Part shown: in pieces, positions 41,179 to 49,961 of the stretch
Layout: the number at the start of each line of letters is the position of its first letter
Position numbering within the stretch: position 1 is the stretch's first letter
Assembly: GCF_020447315.1 (NCBI RefSeq)
Contig: NZ_JAJADQ010000009.1
Coordinates: forward strand, 124,001-188,000
Reading direction: 5' to 3'
DNA from: Hymenobacter nitidus
GTDB lineage: Bacteria; Bacteroidota; Bacteroidia; Cytophagales; Hymenobacteraceae
DNA: 64,000 nt
Notes under the pieces: generated by a model
Told to the model about the DNA's origin: nothing
Seen by the model: only the letters and a program-made list of their open reading frames with translations
Database searches by the model: none
Program-made: the position numbers and the translations under genes

Positions 41179-41209
41179 AAAGCTCCTGAGTCTGGCACTC
41201 AGGAGCTTT
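41179..41209 (+). terminator. Terminator after the nucleoside transporter gene
   Basis: A perfect 13-bp stem (41179-41191 with 41197-41209) closes a 5-nt loop and ends in a T-run, 25 nt after the stop. Its CTCCTGAG core resembles the other CCTGA-type terminators. Confidence 0.85.
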
Positions 41210-41376
41210 TTGTTTTCCGGCTTACTTCAACAGCAGCATTACTTGCTCAAGTAGTTCTTATTCTCTTACTTGCTGCTTACTAAGGCGTTGCAGATAACGA
41301 CAGCGCCAATCCGGAGACAATCAGTCTTTAATTGGTATAACCTCAGTATAAAATAAGTTTGTTTTCAGCACACGAA

Positions 41377-41409
41377 AAAACCCACTCTGCATTACGCAGA
41401 GCGGGTTTT
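41377..41409 (-). terminator. Terminator of ndk
   Basis: A 14-bp stem (41377-41390 with 41396-41409) has one mismatch that becomes a G-U pair in the minus transcript. Read on the minus strand it ends in a T6 run, 24 nt after the ndk stop. Confidence 0.8.
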
Positions 41410-41433
41410 CCTGTTCTAGAAGCTACTGAAAGC

Positions 41434-41853
41434 CTAGAACTGCTCGTCGGCAGCGAAATAGAAGTCGCCTTCGATCTGCGCGTTTTCGTCGGAGTCCGAA
41501 CCGTGTACGGCGTTGGCTTCGATGCTCTTGGCGTACTTCTTCCGGATGGTGCCTTCCGCGGCCTGGGCCGGGTTGGTAGCGCCAATCAGGGTACGGAAGT
41601 CGGCTACGGCGTTGTCCTTCTCCAGGATAGCGGCTACGATGGGGCCCGACGACATGTACTTCACCAGGTCGCCGTAGAAGGGGCGCTCCTTGTGGACGGC
41701 GTAGAACTCACCGGCGCGCTCGGCCGTCAGCTGTACTTTTTTCAGGGAAACGATGCGGAAGCCACCCTCTTCGATCATCTGCAGGATGCCACCAATGTGG
41801 TTGTCCTGCACCGCGTCGGGCTTAATCATCGTGAACGTGCGGTTAGTTGCCAT
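41434..41853 (-). CDS. ndk: Nucleoside diphosphate kinase
   Basis: The 139-residue enzyme transfers the gamma phosphate between nucleotides through a phosphohistidine. The active His117 lies in the signature NAVHGSDS, and the N-terminal TFTMIKPDAV and the nucleotide site GATNPAQAAEGTIRKKY are complete. The length is that of hexameric bacterial Ndk. It is transcribed alone on the minus strand from a promoter with good -33 and -7 parts. The gap 41854-42249 to the divergent phosphoesterase gene holds that promoter and no gene. Confidence 0.97.
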   Translation of the reverse strand: MATNRTFTMIKPDAVQDNHIGGILQMIEEGGFRIVSLKKVQLTAERAGEFYAVHKERPFYGDLVKYMSSGPIVAAILEKDNAVADFRTLIGATNPAQAAEGTIRKKYAKSIEANAVHGSDSDENAQIEGDFYFAADEQF

Positions 41854-41918
41854 TCGGGAGAATTTATAAGGTTATGAAAGTGAAATCAGAGGAAACCGGC
41901 CGGCGCCGATTGTGGCCG

Positions 41919-41951
41919 CAAAAGTAGCCGAATCTTGGCAGCTAAGTACAA
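41919..41951 (-). promoter_or_regulatory. ndk promoter (TTG-22-TACTTTTG)
   Basis: On the minus strand TTG (41951-41949) and TACTTTTG (41926-41919) are spaced by 22 nt, which fits the Bacteroidota -33/-7 promoter. The -7 box lies 66 nt before ATG 41853. Confidence 0.65.
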
Positions 41952-42249
41952 TACTCCGCAAATTACGCCCCGGCCCGGCCCACGGGGCCGCCGGCTTTTG
42001 ACAACTTTCTTCTCCCGCGGCCCAAGTTTCGGCGGGGCTACTATTGGCGTTTTCCACCGTGCGTTGCGGCTTTCTTAAGCTCCACATTACCAGCCTGCGC
42101 CTGCCCTTCCCACCCTTGGCCGCGCCGAAGAGAACCCAAAGCCCGCGAAGCTTTGTTAGGGCTTCGGCGAATATCTGCGGAATATTTCCGACTTTTGCCG
42201 CCTTGCTTCCGGCCTAAACCGCCGAATTTCAGCCACCTATCAGTAGGCA

Positions 42250-43293
42250 ATGTCCACTATCAGCGACCTGAAGGAGCTGCTCGCGCAGCCCCGGCAGATT
42301 TTCATCACCACGCACCACAAACCCGACGCTGATGCGCTTGGCTCCTCCCTGGGTTTGGCGGGCTACCTCCGCAAAAAGGGCCACCACGTCACCGTCGTCA
42401 CGCCCTCCGACTACCCGAGCTTCCTGGCCTGGATGCCCGGCAACGACGAGGTAATCGTGTACGAGCCGCGGCAGAACGACGCGCAGGTCCGGGAGATTAT
42501 CGGCACGGCCGAGGTTATCTTCTGCCTCGATTTCAGCTGCCTGGGCCGTATCAACGAGATGGGCGAGTACATCCGCTCGGCACCCGGCACCAAGGTCCTG
42601 ATCGACCACCACCTGGAGCCCGAGCAGTTTGCCGACCTCGACTTCTCGAACCCCAAAGCCGCCGCGACGGCCGAGCTGGTGTTCGAAGTTATCCGCGACC
42701 TGGGCGACCAGGACCTGATTGACGTGGGCATCGGCGAGAGCCTCTACGCCGGCATCATGACCGACACGGGCTCGTTCCGCCACCCCAGCACCTCGCGCAA
42801 CGTGCACCTCATTATTGCCGAGCTGCTCAACGCCGGCATCGATTTGTCGTCGGTGCACCGCCGCATCTACGATTCGCACTCCGAGATGCGCCTGCGCTTC
42901 CTGGGCTTTGTGCTCAAGGACAAGCTGGTAGTACTGCGCGAATACAACACGGCCTACATTGCCATTACCCAGGACGAGCTGCGCCAGTACCAGTCCAAAA
43001 CCGGCGACACCGAAGGCCTGGTAAATTTCGCGCTCAGCATCGAGGGCGTCGTATTCGCGGCCGTGCTCATCGACCGGGGCCAGGCCGTGAAGATTTCCTT
43101 CCGCTCGGTGGGCGACTTCTCCGTCAATGAGTTTGCCCGCAAAAATTTCAACGGCGGCGGCCACCACAATGCGGCCGGTGGCATCAGCCACGAGGCCCTG
43201 GAGCCCACCGTGCAGCGTTTTCTGGAGCTGCTGCCCCAGTATCAGACCCAGCTTGTTACGGCGCCCTTGGCGGTTGCGCCCCCTTCGGTGTAA
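42250..43293 (+). CDS. nrnA: DHH-family phosphoesterase (NrnA-like oligoribonuclease/PAP phosphatase)
   Basis: The 347-residue protein has the DHH domain with HHKPDADALGS near residue 20, a further aspartate in EVIFCLDFS, and the DHH triplet in VLIDHHLEPEQF near 115. DTGSFRHPSTS lies near 175, and the C-terminal DHHA1 domain has GGGHHNAAGG near 298. This order is that of NrnA, which degrades short oligoribonucleotides and dephosphorylates 3'-phosphoadenosine 5'-phosphate; other DHH enzymes (c-di-AMP phosphodiesterases) are similar, so the exact activity is inferred. FKBP-type genes follow after 38 nt. Confidence 0.87.
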   Translation: MSTISDLKELLAQPRQIFITTHHKPDADALGSSLGLAGYLRKKGHHVTVVTPSDYPSFLAWMPGNDEVIVYEPRQNDAQVREIIGTAEVIFCLDFSCLGRINEMGEYIRSAPGTKVLIDHHLEPEQFADLDFSNPKAAATAELVFEVIRDLGDQDLIDVGIGESLYAGIMTDTGSFRHPSTSRNVHLIIAELLNAGIDLSSVHRRIYDSHSEMRLRFLGFVLKDKLVVLREYNTAYIAITQDELRQYQSKTGDTEGLVNFALSIEGVVFAAVLIDRGQAVKISFRSVGDFSVNEFARKNFNGGGHHNAAGGISHEALEPTVQRFLELLPQYQTQLVTAPLAVAPPSV

Positions 43294-43331
43294 CTTGCCC
43301 CAAATTCAATTTTTCCAACCCTTCCCTTTTC

Positions 43332-44285
43332 ATGTCTTTTCAACGCAATTTTCTGAGCCTGGCCCTCGCTGCCGGCGTTCTGGGCCTGGCCTCCTGCAAC
43401 AAGGGCGGCGGTGATTTCACCAAGACCAAGTCGGGCATCGAGTACAAAATCTTCAAGAATGAAGGTGGCAAGTACAGCGACAAGTCGGTAGCGGCCGAAG
43501 GCGACGCGACCTACAAAGACCGCCTGGGCAAGATTCTGGCGCTGAACGTGGAATACCGCACGGCCAAGGACTCGGTCCTGTTCAACTCGCGCAAGCAGCA
43601 GGGCATTCCCATGCGCATCAAGCTGCAGGAAGTGACCACCAAGGGCGGCATTGAAGAGGCCCTGGCCCTGCTGGCCCCCGGCGACTCGGCCGTGTTTAAG
43701 TTCAACGTGGACACCATTTTCGCCAAGTCGTTCAAGCAGCCTGTGCCCCCGTTCATGAAGAAGGCCGGCAACACGATGACCATGTTCGTGAAGGCCGACA
43801 AGCTGCAGACCGAGGAAGAAGCCAAAGCCGCTCAGGAAACGGAAATGGCCGAGCAGCAGAAGAAGATGATGGCTTACGCCGAGCAGCAGATCAAGAAAGA
43901 CGATGTGATTCTGCAGGACTACATCAAGAAAAACAACCTCACCGCGCAGAAAGACCCTTCCGGCATCTACTACGTGGTAACCAAGGCCGGCGCGGGCGCC
44001 AAGCCGACCCCCGGCCAGACGGTTTCGGTGCTCTACAAAGGCACCCTGCTCGACGGCAAAGTATTCGACTCGTCGGAGAAGATGGGCAACAAGCCAATCG
44101 AATTCCCGCTGGGTGTGGGCCAGGTGATTCCGGGCTGGGACAAGGGCATTGCCCTGCTCAACAAAGGCTCGAAAGCTACCCTGCTGATTCCTTCGTCGCT
44201 GGCCTACGGGCAGCGCGGTGCCGGCGCCGACATTCCGGCCGATGCGCCCCTGCGCTTCGACGTGGAACTGGTGGACGTGAAGTAA
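43332..44285 (+). CDS. FKBP-type prolyl isomerase lipoprotein 1 (two-domain)
   Basis: The 317-residue protein has a lipoprotein signal with LGLASC (Cys near residue 21). An N-terminal half (about 30-180) looks like a degenerate FKBP or chaperone-like domain with a Lys/Glu/Gln helix (EEEAKAAQETEMAEQQKKMM). The C-terminal FKBP domain (about 215-317) is complete: VSVLYKGTLLDGKVFDSSE, then GVGQVIPGWDKGIALL, LAYGQRGAG and FDVELVDVK. The product should help fold proteins at the outer-envelope face. It heads a row of four FKBP genes and has its own terminator. Confidence 0.87.
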   Translation: MSFQRNFLSLALAAGVLGLASCNKGGGDFTKTKSGIEYKIFKNEGGKYSDKSVAAEGDATYKDRLGKILALNVEYRTAKDSVLFNSRKQQGIPMRIKLQEVTTKGGIEEALALLAPGDSAVFKFNVDTIFAKSFKQPVPPFMKKAGNTMTMFVKADKLQTEEEAKAAQETEMAEQQKKMMAYAEQQIKKDDVILQDYIKKNNLTAQKDPSGIYYVVTKAGAGAKPTPGQTVSVLYKGTLLDGKVFDSSEKMGNKPIEFPLGVGQVIPGWDKGIALLNKGSKATLLIPSSLAYGQRGAGADIPADAPLRFDVELVDVK

Positions 44286-44307
44286 GCTGCCGCACCACAT
44301 ACCCGAG

Positions 44308-44342
44308 CCGCCGTGCTTGTGCCCTGGGGCCGGGCGCGGCGG
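44308..44342 (+). terminator. Terminator after the first FKBP gene
   Basis: A 9-bp GC-rich stem (44308-44316 with 44334-44342, one G-U pair) is followed by T8, 23 nt after the stop. It separates the first FKBP gene from the other three. Confidence 0.75.
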
Positions 44343-44371
44343 TTTTTTTTATTCAGCTCAGCAGCCCCCGT

Positions 44372-44875
44372 ATGCTACAGCACTTTTCATTTCGCCCGCT
44401 GGCCAGCCGTCTGCTGGCTATTCTTGGCGCCATCAGCCTGCTTACCGCCTGCAAAGACGAAGAGGTGAAGGACTACACGGCCATCGACGAAGCCATCATC
44501 AAGCAGTACGTGGCCGACAATAAGCTGGCCGACGCCCAGCGCCAGGCTTCCGGTCTGTATTTTATTCCGACTTCGACCACGACCGGCGTGCAACCAAAGC
44601 AGGGGCAGACAGTCTCCGTATCGTACACCGGAATGTTACTGAACGGAACCGTGTTTGATGCATCATCCCGGCGCAACAATGGGGCTCCCTTCGAGTTTGT
44701 GTTGGGCAAAGGCGAGGTTATCAAGGGGTGGGACGAAGGCATTGGCCTGATGACCAAAGGTAGCAAAGCCATCCTGCTGCTGCCCTCGGCCCAGGGCTAC
44801 GGTGCGCGGCCGGCCGGGGCCATTCCGGCCAACAGCGTGACCCGCTTCGACGTGGAGCTGGTAGACGTGAAGTAA
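44372..44875 (+). CDS. FKBP-type prolyl isomerase lipoprotein 2
   Basis: The 167-residue protein begins with a signal peptide ending LLTAC and has a single FKBP domain (about 60-167). The core is well kept: VSYTGMLLNGTVFDASSR, GKGEVIKGWDEGIGLMTKGS, QGYGARPAGAIPAN and FDVELVDVK. The linker after the lipid anchor contains the DYTAIDEAIIKQYVADN helix that is also seen in the third copy (KKIDDALIQDYFTRH), so the copies arose by duplication. It probably acts as an envelope foldase. The third copy follows 71 nt later. Confidence 0.87.
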   Translation: MLQHFSFRPLASRLLAILGAISLLTACKDEEVKDYTAIDEAIIKQYVADNKLADAQRQASGLYFIPTSTTTGVQPKQGQTVSVSYTGMLLNGTVFDASSRRNNGAPFEFVLGKGEVIKGWDEGIGLMTKGSKAILLLPSAQGYGARPAGAIPANSVTRFDVELVDVK

Positions 44876-44946
44876 GTCTGCTGGTGCTTTAACCGGTCAA
44901 CGGTTTGGGCGCAGTTTTTTCAATACAACGACCAAGGTTAAAAGAG

Positions 44947-45498
44947 ATGAAAAGTTTATTGTCGCACTCGCTCGTCACTCGGCTGGTTATTCTGCTGCTG
45001 GCGGTGGCCCCTGTATTGTCGGCCTGCAACACGGAAACCGACGCCGTTCGGGACGCGCGCAAGCACGAAGAAGAGTACAAGAAGATTGACGACGCCCTGA
45101 TTCAGGACTATTTCACCCGCCACGGCATTACCAGCAGCAACTACCAGCGCACCGAGGAAGGCATCTACCTGGTGAATGTGAAGGAAGGCACCGGCAACCT
45201 GATTGTGGCCGGCAACACGGTGCAGGTGAAGTACATCGGCAAATACATCAAGAAAGAGTACGAGGACGTTGTGTTCGACAAGTCGTACGGCAACCGCAGC
45301 TTGTGCGAGTGTACCGAGGTAGTAGTGGGCAGCAACCGCGTAATTCAGGGCTGGGAAAAGGCCTTGCTGCGCATGAAGCTCGGGGATGAGAAGCGGATTT
45401 TCATTCCCTCCTACCTGGCCTACGGTCAGTACGGCAAGGCTCCCATTCCCGGCGACGAGCCCCTGCAGTTCGACATGCTCATCAGCAAAGTTCAGTAG
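44947..45498 (+). CDS. FKBP-type prolyl isomerase lipoprotein 3 (divergent)
   Basis: From ATG 44947 (MKSLLSHSLV) the protein has 183 residues, with a lipobox PVLSAC. The FKBP domain (about 75-183) is altered: the flap has an extra KYIKKEYEDVV stretch before VFDKS, and a CEC pair follows in NRSLCECTEVVVGSN. The GWEKALLRMKLGDEKRIFIP and YLAYGQYGKAPIPGDEP blocks remain. Whether the active site still isomerises prolyl bonds is unclear. The gene is 15 to 21 nt before the fourth copy and they are probably co-transcribed. Confidence 0.83.
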   Translation: MKSLLSHSLVTRLVILLLAVAPVLSACNTETDAVRDARKHEEEYKKIDDALIQDYFTRHGITSSNYQRTEEGIYLVNVKEGTGNLIVAGNTVQVKYIGKYIKKEYEDVVFDKSYGNRSLCECTEVVVGSNRVIQGWEKALLRMKLGDEKRIFIPSYLAYGQYGKAPIPGDEPLQFDMLISKVQ

Positions 45499-45519
45499 CC
45501 GCAAGGCCTCGTTGTGCTG

Positions 45520-45984
45520 ATGAAATACTCCCGGGTTTGGCTGCTGGCGGTGCTGCTGGGTGCCCCCACGGCCGCACTGGCCCAGCAACGACCAGCGCCG
45601 ACGGCCGTGGCCGATACGGCACTGCAGCAAAGAACAGCCAGCGGGGTGCGCTACACCATCCGGCAGCTGGGCACGGGCCCCAAGGCCCAAACCGGCGACC
45701 GGATGCAGGTGCACTACACCGGCTTTCTGCCCGATGGCCACATCTTCGACTCGTCGGTGGCCCAGGGGCGACCCTTGCGGCTGAAGGTAGGCACCGGCGA
45801 AGTTATTCCGGGCTGGGACGAAGTGCTGCTACTACTACCGGCCGGCAGCCGGGCCCGGGTCTGGATTCCGGCGGCGCTGGCCTACGGCCCGACCGGCGTC
45901 CGCAACCCCGACGACGACAGCCGATTCACGGTACCGCCCAACACCAGCCTCATTTTTGAGCTGGAAGTCGTGAAAGTCCGCTAG
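45520..45984 (+). CDS. FKBP-type prolyl isomerase 4 (Sec-secreted, not lipidated)
   Basis: From ATG 45520 (MKYSRVWLLAVLLG) the protein has 154 residues; a GTG two codons earlier is possible. The signal peptide ends ALAQQ without a lipobox, unlike the three upstream copies, so the product should be soluble in the periplasm. The FKBP domain (about 45-154) has VHYTGFLPDGHIFDSSV, GTGEVIPGWDEVLLLLPAGS, ALAYGPTGVRNPDDDS and a FELEVVKV end, with a longer acidic loop before the last strand. A terminator follows within 12 nt. Confidence 0.85.
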   Translation: MKYSRVWLLAVLLGAPTAALAQQRPAPTAVADTALQQRTASGVRYTIRQLGTGPKAQTGDRMQVHYTGFLPDGHIFDSSVAQGRPLRLKVGTGEVIPGWDEVLLLLPAGSRARVWIPAALAYGPTGVRNPDDDSRFTVPPNTSLIFELEVVKVR

Positions 45985-45994
45985 CTACTGTCCT

Positions 45995-46034
45995 AACAAC
46001 AACGCCTACTGAGGAATCAGCAGGCGTTGTTGTT
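45995..46034. terminator. Terminator after the FKBP array
   Basis: A 13-bp stem (45995-46007 with 46022-46034) extended by an inner CTGA/TCAG pair is followed by TT and lies between the fourth FKBP gene and the convergent recO. Confidence 0.75.
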
Positions 46035-46051
46035 TTATAAGCCAGGGCGCA

Positions 46052-46771
46052 TTATTCGGCCAGTACTTCCGACAGAATATCCAGGGAGCGAATATCTCCC
46101 AGCTTCTCGATGTGGAGCTGGTAGTAGCGAATCACCACGTCGAGCAGCTCGCGGCGGACGCGGCCGTTGGGAATCGTCACGTGGTCGGGAGTGCGCAGCA
46201 GCTGGTCGAAGTACTGGTCGAACTCGCGGAAGCGCAGCGCGGCCGGGCCCGTAGCACCCGCCGTGGCCGGAGCTGCCGAAGCAAAGGCCACCTGGCTGGT
46301 CAGCTCCTCTCCCGACTCAATGCCGAAGCCCAGGTAGCTGGCAAACTGCAGCAGAAACGTCAGGGCAAAGTTTTCGAAGCCGTCGGGCTGCTGGTCGAAG
46401 CGCGTGATGGAGTCGTAGAGAAACTCAAACAGGGGCTCGTTCTCCTCTTCTTCCAGCAGCGTACGGCTCACTACTTCCGACAGAAACAGCACCACGCTGC
46501 TTTTGTGCACGTCGTAGGGCAGCGTGCTGAACGGCACCGCGCACCGGTACTCCGACAGGCGTGTGATGCCGCCCTGGCGCGAAGTATAGGCCACTAAGTC
46601 GAGCAGGGTGAAGGGCTGAAACAGGGCAATACGGCCCGGCGGCTTGGCCTTGCGCACCCCGTTGATGATATAGGTCTGCAGGCCCAGCCGCTCGGTGTAG
46701 ATGCGGGCAATGATGGACGTTTCGCGGTACTTGATATAGTTCAGGACAATGCCCCGAGTCTTGATCAGCAT
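46052..46771 (-). CDS. recO: DNA repair protein RecO
   Basis: The 239-residue protein opens with the family start MLIKTRGIVLNYIKYRETSI and an OB-fold (1-85), followed by the helical C-terminal domain. RecO loads RecA onto SSB-coated single-stranded DNA with RecR in the RecF pathway. The zinc-finger cysteines of many RecO proteins are not present, as is usual in Bacteroidota. It lies downstream of porZ on the same strand, 102 nt away; that gap contains a short GGGCC/GGCCC hairpin near 46798-46811. Confidence 0.88.
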   Translation of the reverse strand: MLIKTRGIVLNYIKYRETSIIARIYTERLGLQTYIINGVRKAKPPGRIALFQPFTLLDLVAYTSRQGGITRLSEYRCAVPFSTLPYDVHKSSVVLFLSEVVSRTLLEEEENEPLFEFLYDSITRFDQQPDGFENFALTFLLQFASYLGFGIESGEELTSQVAFASAAPATAGATGPAALRFREFDQYFDQLLRTPDHVTIPNGRVRRELLDVVIRYYQLHIEKLGDIRSLDILSEVLAE

Positions 46772-46873
46772 AGGGAATGAAAAGCTGGTAGTGGTGCCGG
46801 GCCAGCAGGCCCGATCAGGACAGAAACACCACCGCGCGGCTAATGGCTCCCGCCGCCCGGGTGGCCCGCTGGA

Positions 46874-49219
46874 TTATTTCTGCACTACGGCAATTTTGCT
46901 TACGCAGCCGTTCTTGCCGTCCGCATCCGCTGACAGCACCAGGTACACGCCCGACTGCACCTTGCGGCCGTTGTAGTCGGCCAGGTTCCAGACGACGGTG
47001 CCGCCGCTGGCCGTGGTCTGGTATACGAGCTTGCCGGTGACGTCCGTAATTTTGACCGTCCCGTTGTTGGCCAGCCCACTGATGCCCACCTGCCCGGTGA
47101 AATCGGTGCGCACGGGGTTAGGCGACACCTTGGCGCAATCGGGGGTTCCTTCCGTGACGGTAGCCGAGCCGCGGTAAGAGAGCAGCCCCGCGTCGGTTAT
47201 CACGAACACGTCGCCGGTGCGGTCATTCACTTCCACATCCACGATGTTGCTGGAGGGCAAGGGGCTGTTTTCGGTGGTGAAGTACAGCAGGCTTTCGTCG
47301 ACCTCTTCGCTGAACAGCCACAGGCCCCGGTCGGTGCCAAACCACTTGCGGTTGGCCCCGTCCACGGCCACCGTTTTCACGACCTCATTGAGCAGGGCCC
47401 GGTAGCCGCTGCTGATGCCCTGCCGGATGATGGGCTGCTGGAAGTTGTAGCTGCTGACGCCCGAAAACACCGAGCTGGGGTCACTGAAATACGCAATGCC
47501 CTTGGCCGTCGCCACCCAGATATCCCCTTTGCGGTCTTTCACGATGTCGTAGATTTCGTCGGCCGGCAGCTCGCTGTTACCGGTGGAGAAGTAGCGGATG
47601 TTCTGCTCCTTGGGGTCGTAGGCGATGATGCCGATGCCGTCTTTGCGCGACTGGGACGCCCACACGAAGCCGTTGTTATCGATGACAATCCGGTCCAGGT
47701 TATCGAAGCCCGCGAAGTAAGGCATGGTGCGCCAGGTATTGGACGCGGGCATGTATTGGTGCAGGCCCGAGGTGTTTTTCAGTTCGGGGTGCCGGTTCAC
47801 GACCCACACGTTGCCCTGGGCATCCGTCGCCAGATCAGTAATGCGGGTATATTCCGGGTCGCTGAGAATGGCACTTTTAAGCGGGCTGCCGGGCGTACCC
47901 TGGGTGAATTGCTTGTAGTCGGTGGGGCTTTTCCACTGCAGCAGCCCGTTGCCGTAGGTGGCAATGTAGAGCGTGCCATCGGGGGTGCGTACGCCGCGGG
48001 TGATGTCCTTAAAGCGGCGCATCGTGGGCGAAGGCTGGAAGTTCTCGTTGGTGAAATTGGTCCAGCGGCCGTCCTTGTACTCGAAAAAGCCGCCCAGCCA
48101 GTCCTGCTGCACGTACCGGTCGAAGTAGCCGCCGCTGAAGACATCCACGGTGTTGGTACGCGCATCGGCCAGCACACTAAACGCCCGGGCATAGGCCGGG
48201 GCGTTGGTCGTGAAGTTTTCTGCCTGCTGGCCATCCTTGGTTTTCACCAGGCCTTTGCTGAGGTCGGCAACATAGTAGGCGCCCTCGGCACTCTGTAGGG
48301 CCATCAGCGGAAACGGCAGCTGGGCAGCGGTGAGCAGCTGGGTCATGGTTCCGTCGGGCTTGCGCAGCATCACCTTCTGGTCGCCCACAATGAGCAGCCC
48401 GGCCGCGCTGCTGTTGAGCTGAGCATACTCGCCGGCGTAGGTGTTCGGCAACGGCTGCCAGGCCGGAGTGCCGCAGTTGTAGCACAGCACGGCGCCCCCG
48501 TTGCGGGCCGCATACACGTTTCGGCCCTGCGTGGCCAGAGTGCGGTAGGGGCTGGCACCCGACGTTACCGGCAAGTCTATCGTCCAGCGGCGGTAGTCCA
48601 GCAGGTTGTCGGTGAGCTGGCCGCGCATCAGGCCGGCGGAGGTAGCGGCAAACAGCGTATTGTCGAGCACCGTGGTGGCATACACCGTAACGGGCGTGCC
48701 GTTGGGCCCGATGTTGCCGTACGTATCCCGGATTTCGCGCTTGGCCATGTCCACCACCACCAAGCCGAAGCTGCAGCTCAGATAAGCCCGGCTCCGGCCG
48801 AAGCTGATATGACTGATGGTTTTGCCGCCCGTAATGCTTTTGCGGGCAATGTCGCTGATGTTGATAATCGAGCCATCGGCGGCCAGCACGTCGAGGTTGG
48901 CACTGCGGTAGGCAACCAGTACCTGCTTCGTGCCGGGGTCGTAGCCCAGGGTGCTCACGCCCACATCGTTCAGCCCGTCGCGCCGGGAAAGCAGCTGGGT
49001 GGTGTTTAGCTCCTTATCGTAGAAGAAAAAGGAGTTTTCGGTAGCTACGTAGATGCGGCTGCCGGCCTCAGCCAGAGCCTGGGCGCGGTTGTTGGGCAGG
49101 TGCAGCTGCCAGTCGCCGTAGCCGGCCGTGCCCTGGGCCACGGCGGTGCTGCCACTGAGCACATGAACCAGCAAAAAGAAAAGACCGGACCACCGGCAGG
49201 CGCGTAGCAAACGATTCAT
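46874..49219 (-). CDS. porZ: PorZ-type T9SS component with C-terminal sorting domain
   Basis: From ATG 49219 (MNRLLRACRWSGLF) the 781-residue protein has a signal peptide, two beta-propellers (about 30-360 and 365-690) built from repeats such as GNVWVVNRHPELK and GDIWVATAKGIAYF, and a C-terminal domain at about 695-781 (VSPNPVRTDFTG, KITDVTGKLVYQ, SGVYLV) of the type A T9SS sorting signal. PorZ of Porphyromonas delivers A-LPS to the attachment complex that anchors cargo on the cell surface. The match in length and layout is good. It lies 60 nt after tdk and before recO. Confidence 0.87.
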   Translation of the reverse strand: MNRLLRACRWSGLFFLLVHVLSGSTAVAQGTAGYGDWQLHLPNNRAQALAEAGSRIYVATENSFFFYDKELNTTQLLSRRDGLNDVGVSTLGYDPGTKQVLVAYRSANLDVLAADGSIINISDIARKSITGGKTISHISFGRSRAYLSCSFGLVVVDMAKREIRDTYGNIGPNGTPVTVYATTVLDNTLFAATSAGLMRGQLTDNLLDYRRWTIDLPVTSGASPYRTLATQGRNVYAARNGGAVLCYNCGTPAWQPLPNTYAGEYAQLNSSAAGLLIVGDQKVMLRKPDGTMTQLLTAAQLPFPLMALQSAEGAYYVADLSKGLVKTKDGQQAENFTTNAPAYARAFSVLADARTNTVDVFSGGYFDRYVQQDWLGGFFEYKDGRWTNFTNENFQPSPTMRRFKDITRGVRTPDGTLYIATYGNGLLQWKSPTDYKQFTQGTPGSPLKSAILSDPEYTRITDLATDAQGNVWVVNRHPELKNTSGLHQYMPASNTWRTMPYFAGFDNLDRIVIDNNGFVWASQSRKDGIGIIAYDPKEQNIRYFSTGNSELPADEIYDIVKDRKGDIWVATAKGIAYFSDPSSVFSGVSSYNFQQPIIRQGISSGYRALLNEVVKTVAVDGANRKWFGTDRGLWLFSEEVDESLLYFTTENSPLPSSNIVDVEVNDRTGDVFVITDAGLLSYRGSATVTEGTPDCAKVSPNPVRTDFTGQVGISGLANNGTVKITDVTGKLVYQTTASGGTVVWNLADYNGRKVQSGVYLVLSADADGKNGCVSKIAVVQK

Positions 49220-49279
49220 TGGCAGCGGAATAATAACCCCTAAGATAAGCTCAGCTGGCATAACGCCATTGGCCCGGGT

Positions 49280-49906
49280 TTAGTGCTTAGCGGCGGCCGC
49301 AGCGGTGGGCTCCGTGCTTTTTTCCTTCATGCCTTCCTGGAAGCAGGTGCGGCAGCGGGCTTCGTAGGAGTCGGTTTCGCCGAGCAGAATCTTGTCGCCG
49401 GAGGCGGCAATGCGGAAAGAATAGGTAGCCAGTTCGCCGCAGCACACGCACACGGCGTGCACTTTGGTTACGAACTCGGCAATGGCCATAAGCGTGGGCA
49501 TGGGGCCAAAGGGCTTGCCCATAAAATCCATGTCGAGGCCGGCCACGATAACGCGGGTGCCGCGGTTGGCCAGCTGGGTGCACACGTCGACCAATGACTC
49601 ATCGAAAAACTGGGCCTCATCCACGCCCACCACGTCGCAGGAGCCGGCCAGCAGCAGCATTTCCTGGGCAATGGGCACGGGCGTCGAGCGGATGCTGTTC
49701 GAGTTGTGCGACACCACATTGTGCTCGTGGTAGCGCGTGTCGAGGGCGGGCTTGAAGATTTCGACCCGCTGGCGGGCAATTTTGGCCCGGTTCAGGCGCC
49801 GGATCAGCTCTTCGGTTTTGCCCGAAAACATGGAGCCGCATACGACTTCTATCCAGCCCCGGCGGGGCGTGTCGCGGCTCGTGCCGACGCGAGGTTCTAT
49901 AAACAC
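49280..49906 (-). CDS. tdk: Thymidine kinase
   Basis: The 208-residue type II thymidine kinase starts at GTG 49906 (VFIEPRVGTSRD); the frame is open further upstream, but the likely promoter at 49962-49992 lies inside that extension. The P-loop is GSMFSGKT near residue 24, the lid or DEAQF site is VVGVDEAQFFD near 105, and the zinc-binding cysteines are CVCCGE and CRTC near 165-190. It phosphorylates thymidine for salvage. A Lys/Ala-rich tail of about 15 residues follows the last zinc cysteines. porZ follows at 60 nt. Confidence 0.94.
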   Translation of the reverse strand: MFIEPRVGTSRDTPRRGWIEVVCGSMFSGKTEELIRRLNRAKIARQRVEIFKPALDTRYHEHNVVSHNSNSIRSTPVPIAQEMLLLAGSCDVVGVDEAQFFDESLVDVCTQLANRGTRVIVAGLDMDFMGKPFGPMPTLMAIAEFVTKVHAVCVCCGELATYSFRIAASGDKILLGETDSYEARCRTCFQEGMKEKSTEPTAAAAAKH

Positions 49907-49961
49907 GGTGGTAGCGGTTGTCGGTGGTCGGGAGCGGGCACGCCGGCTCCGATTGGAACCT

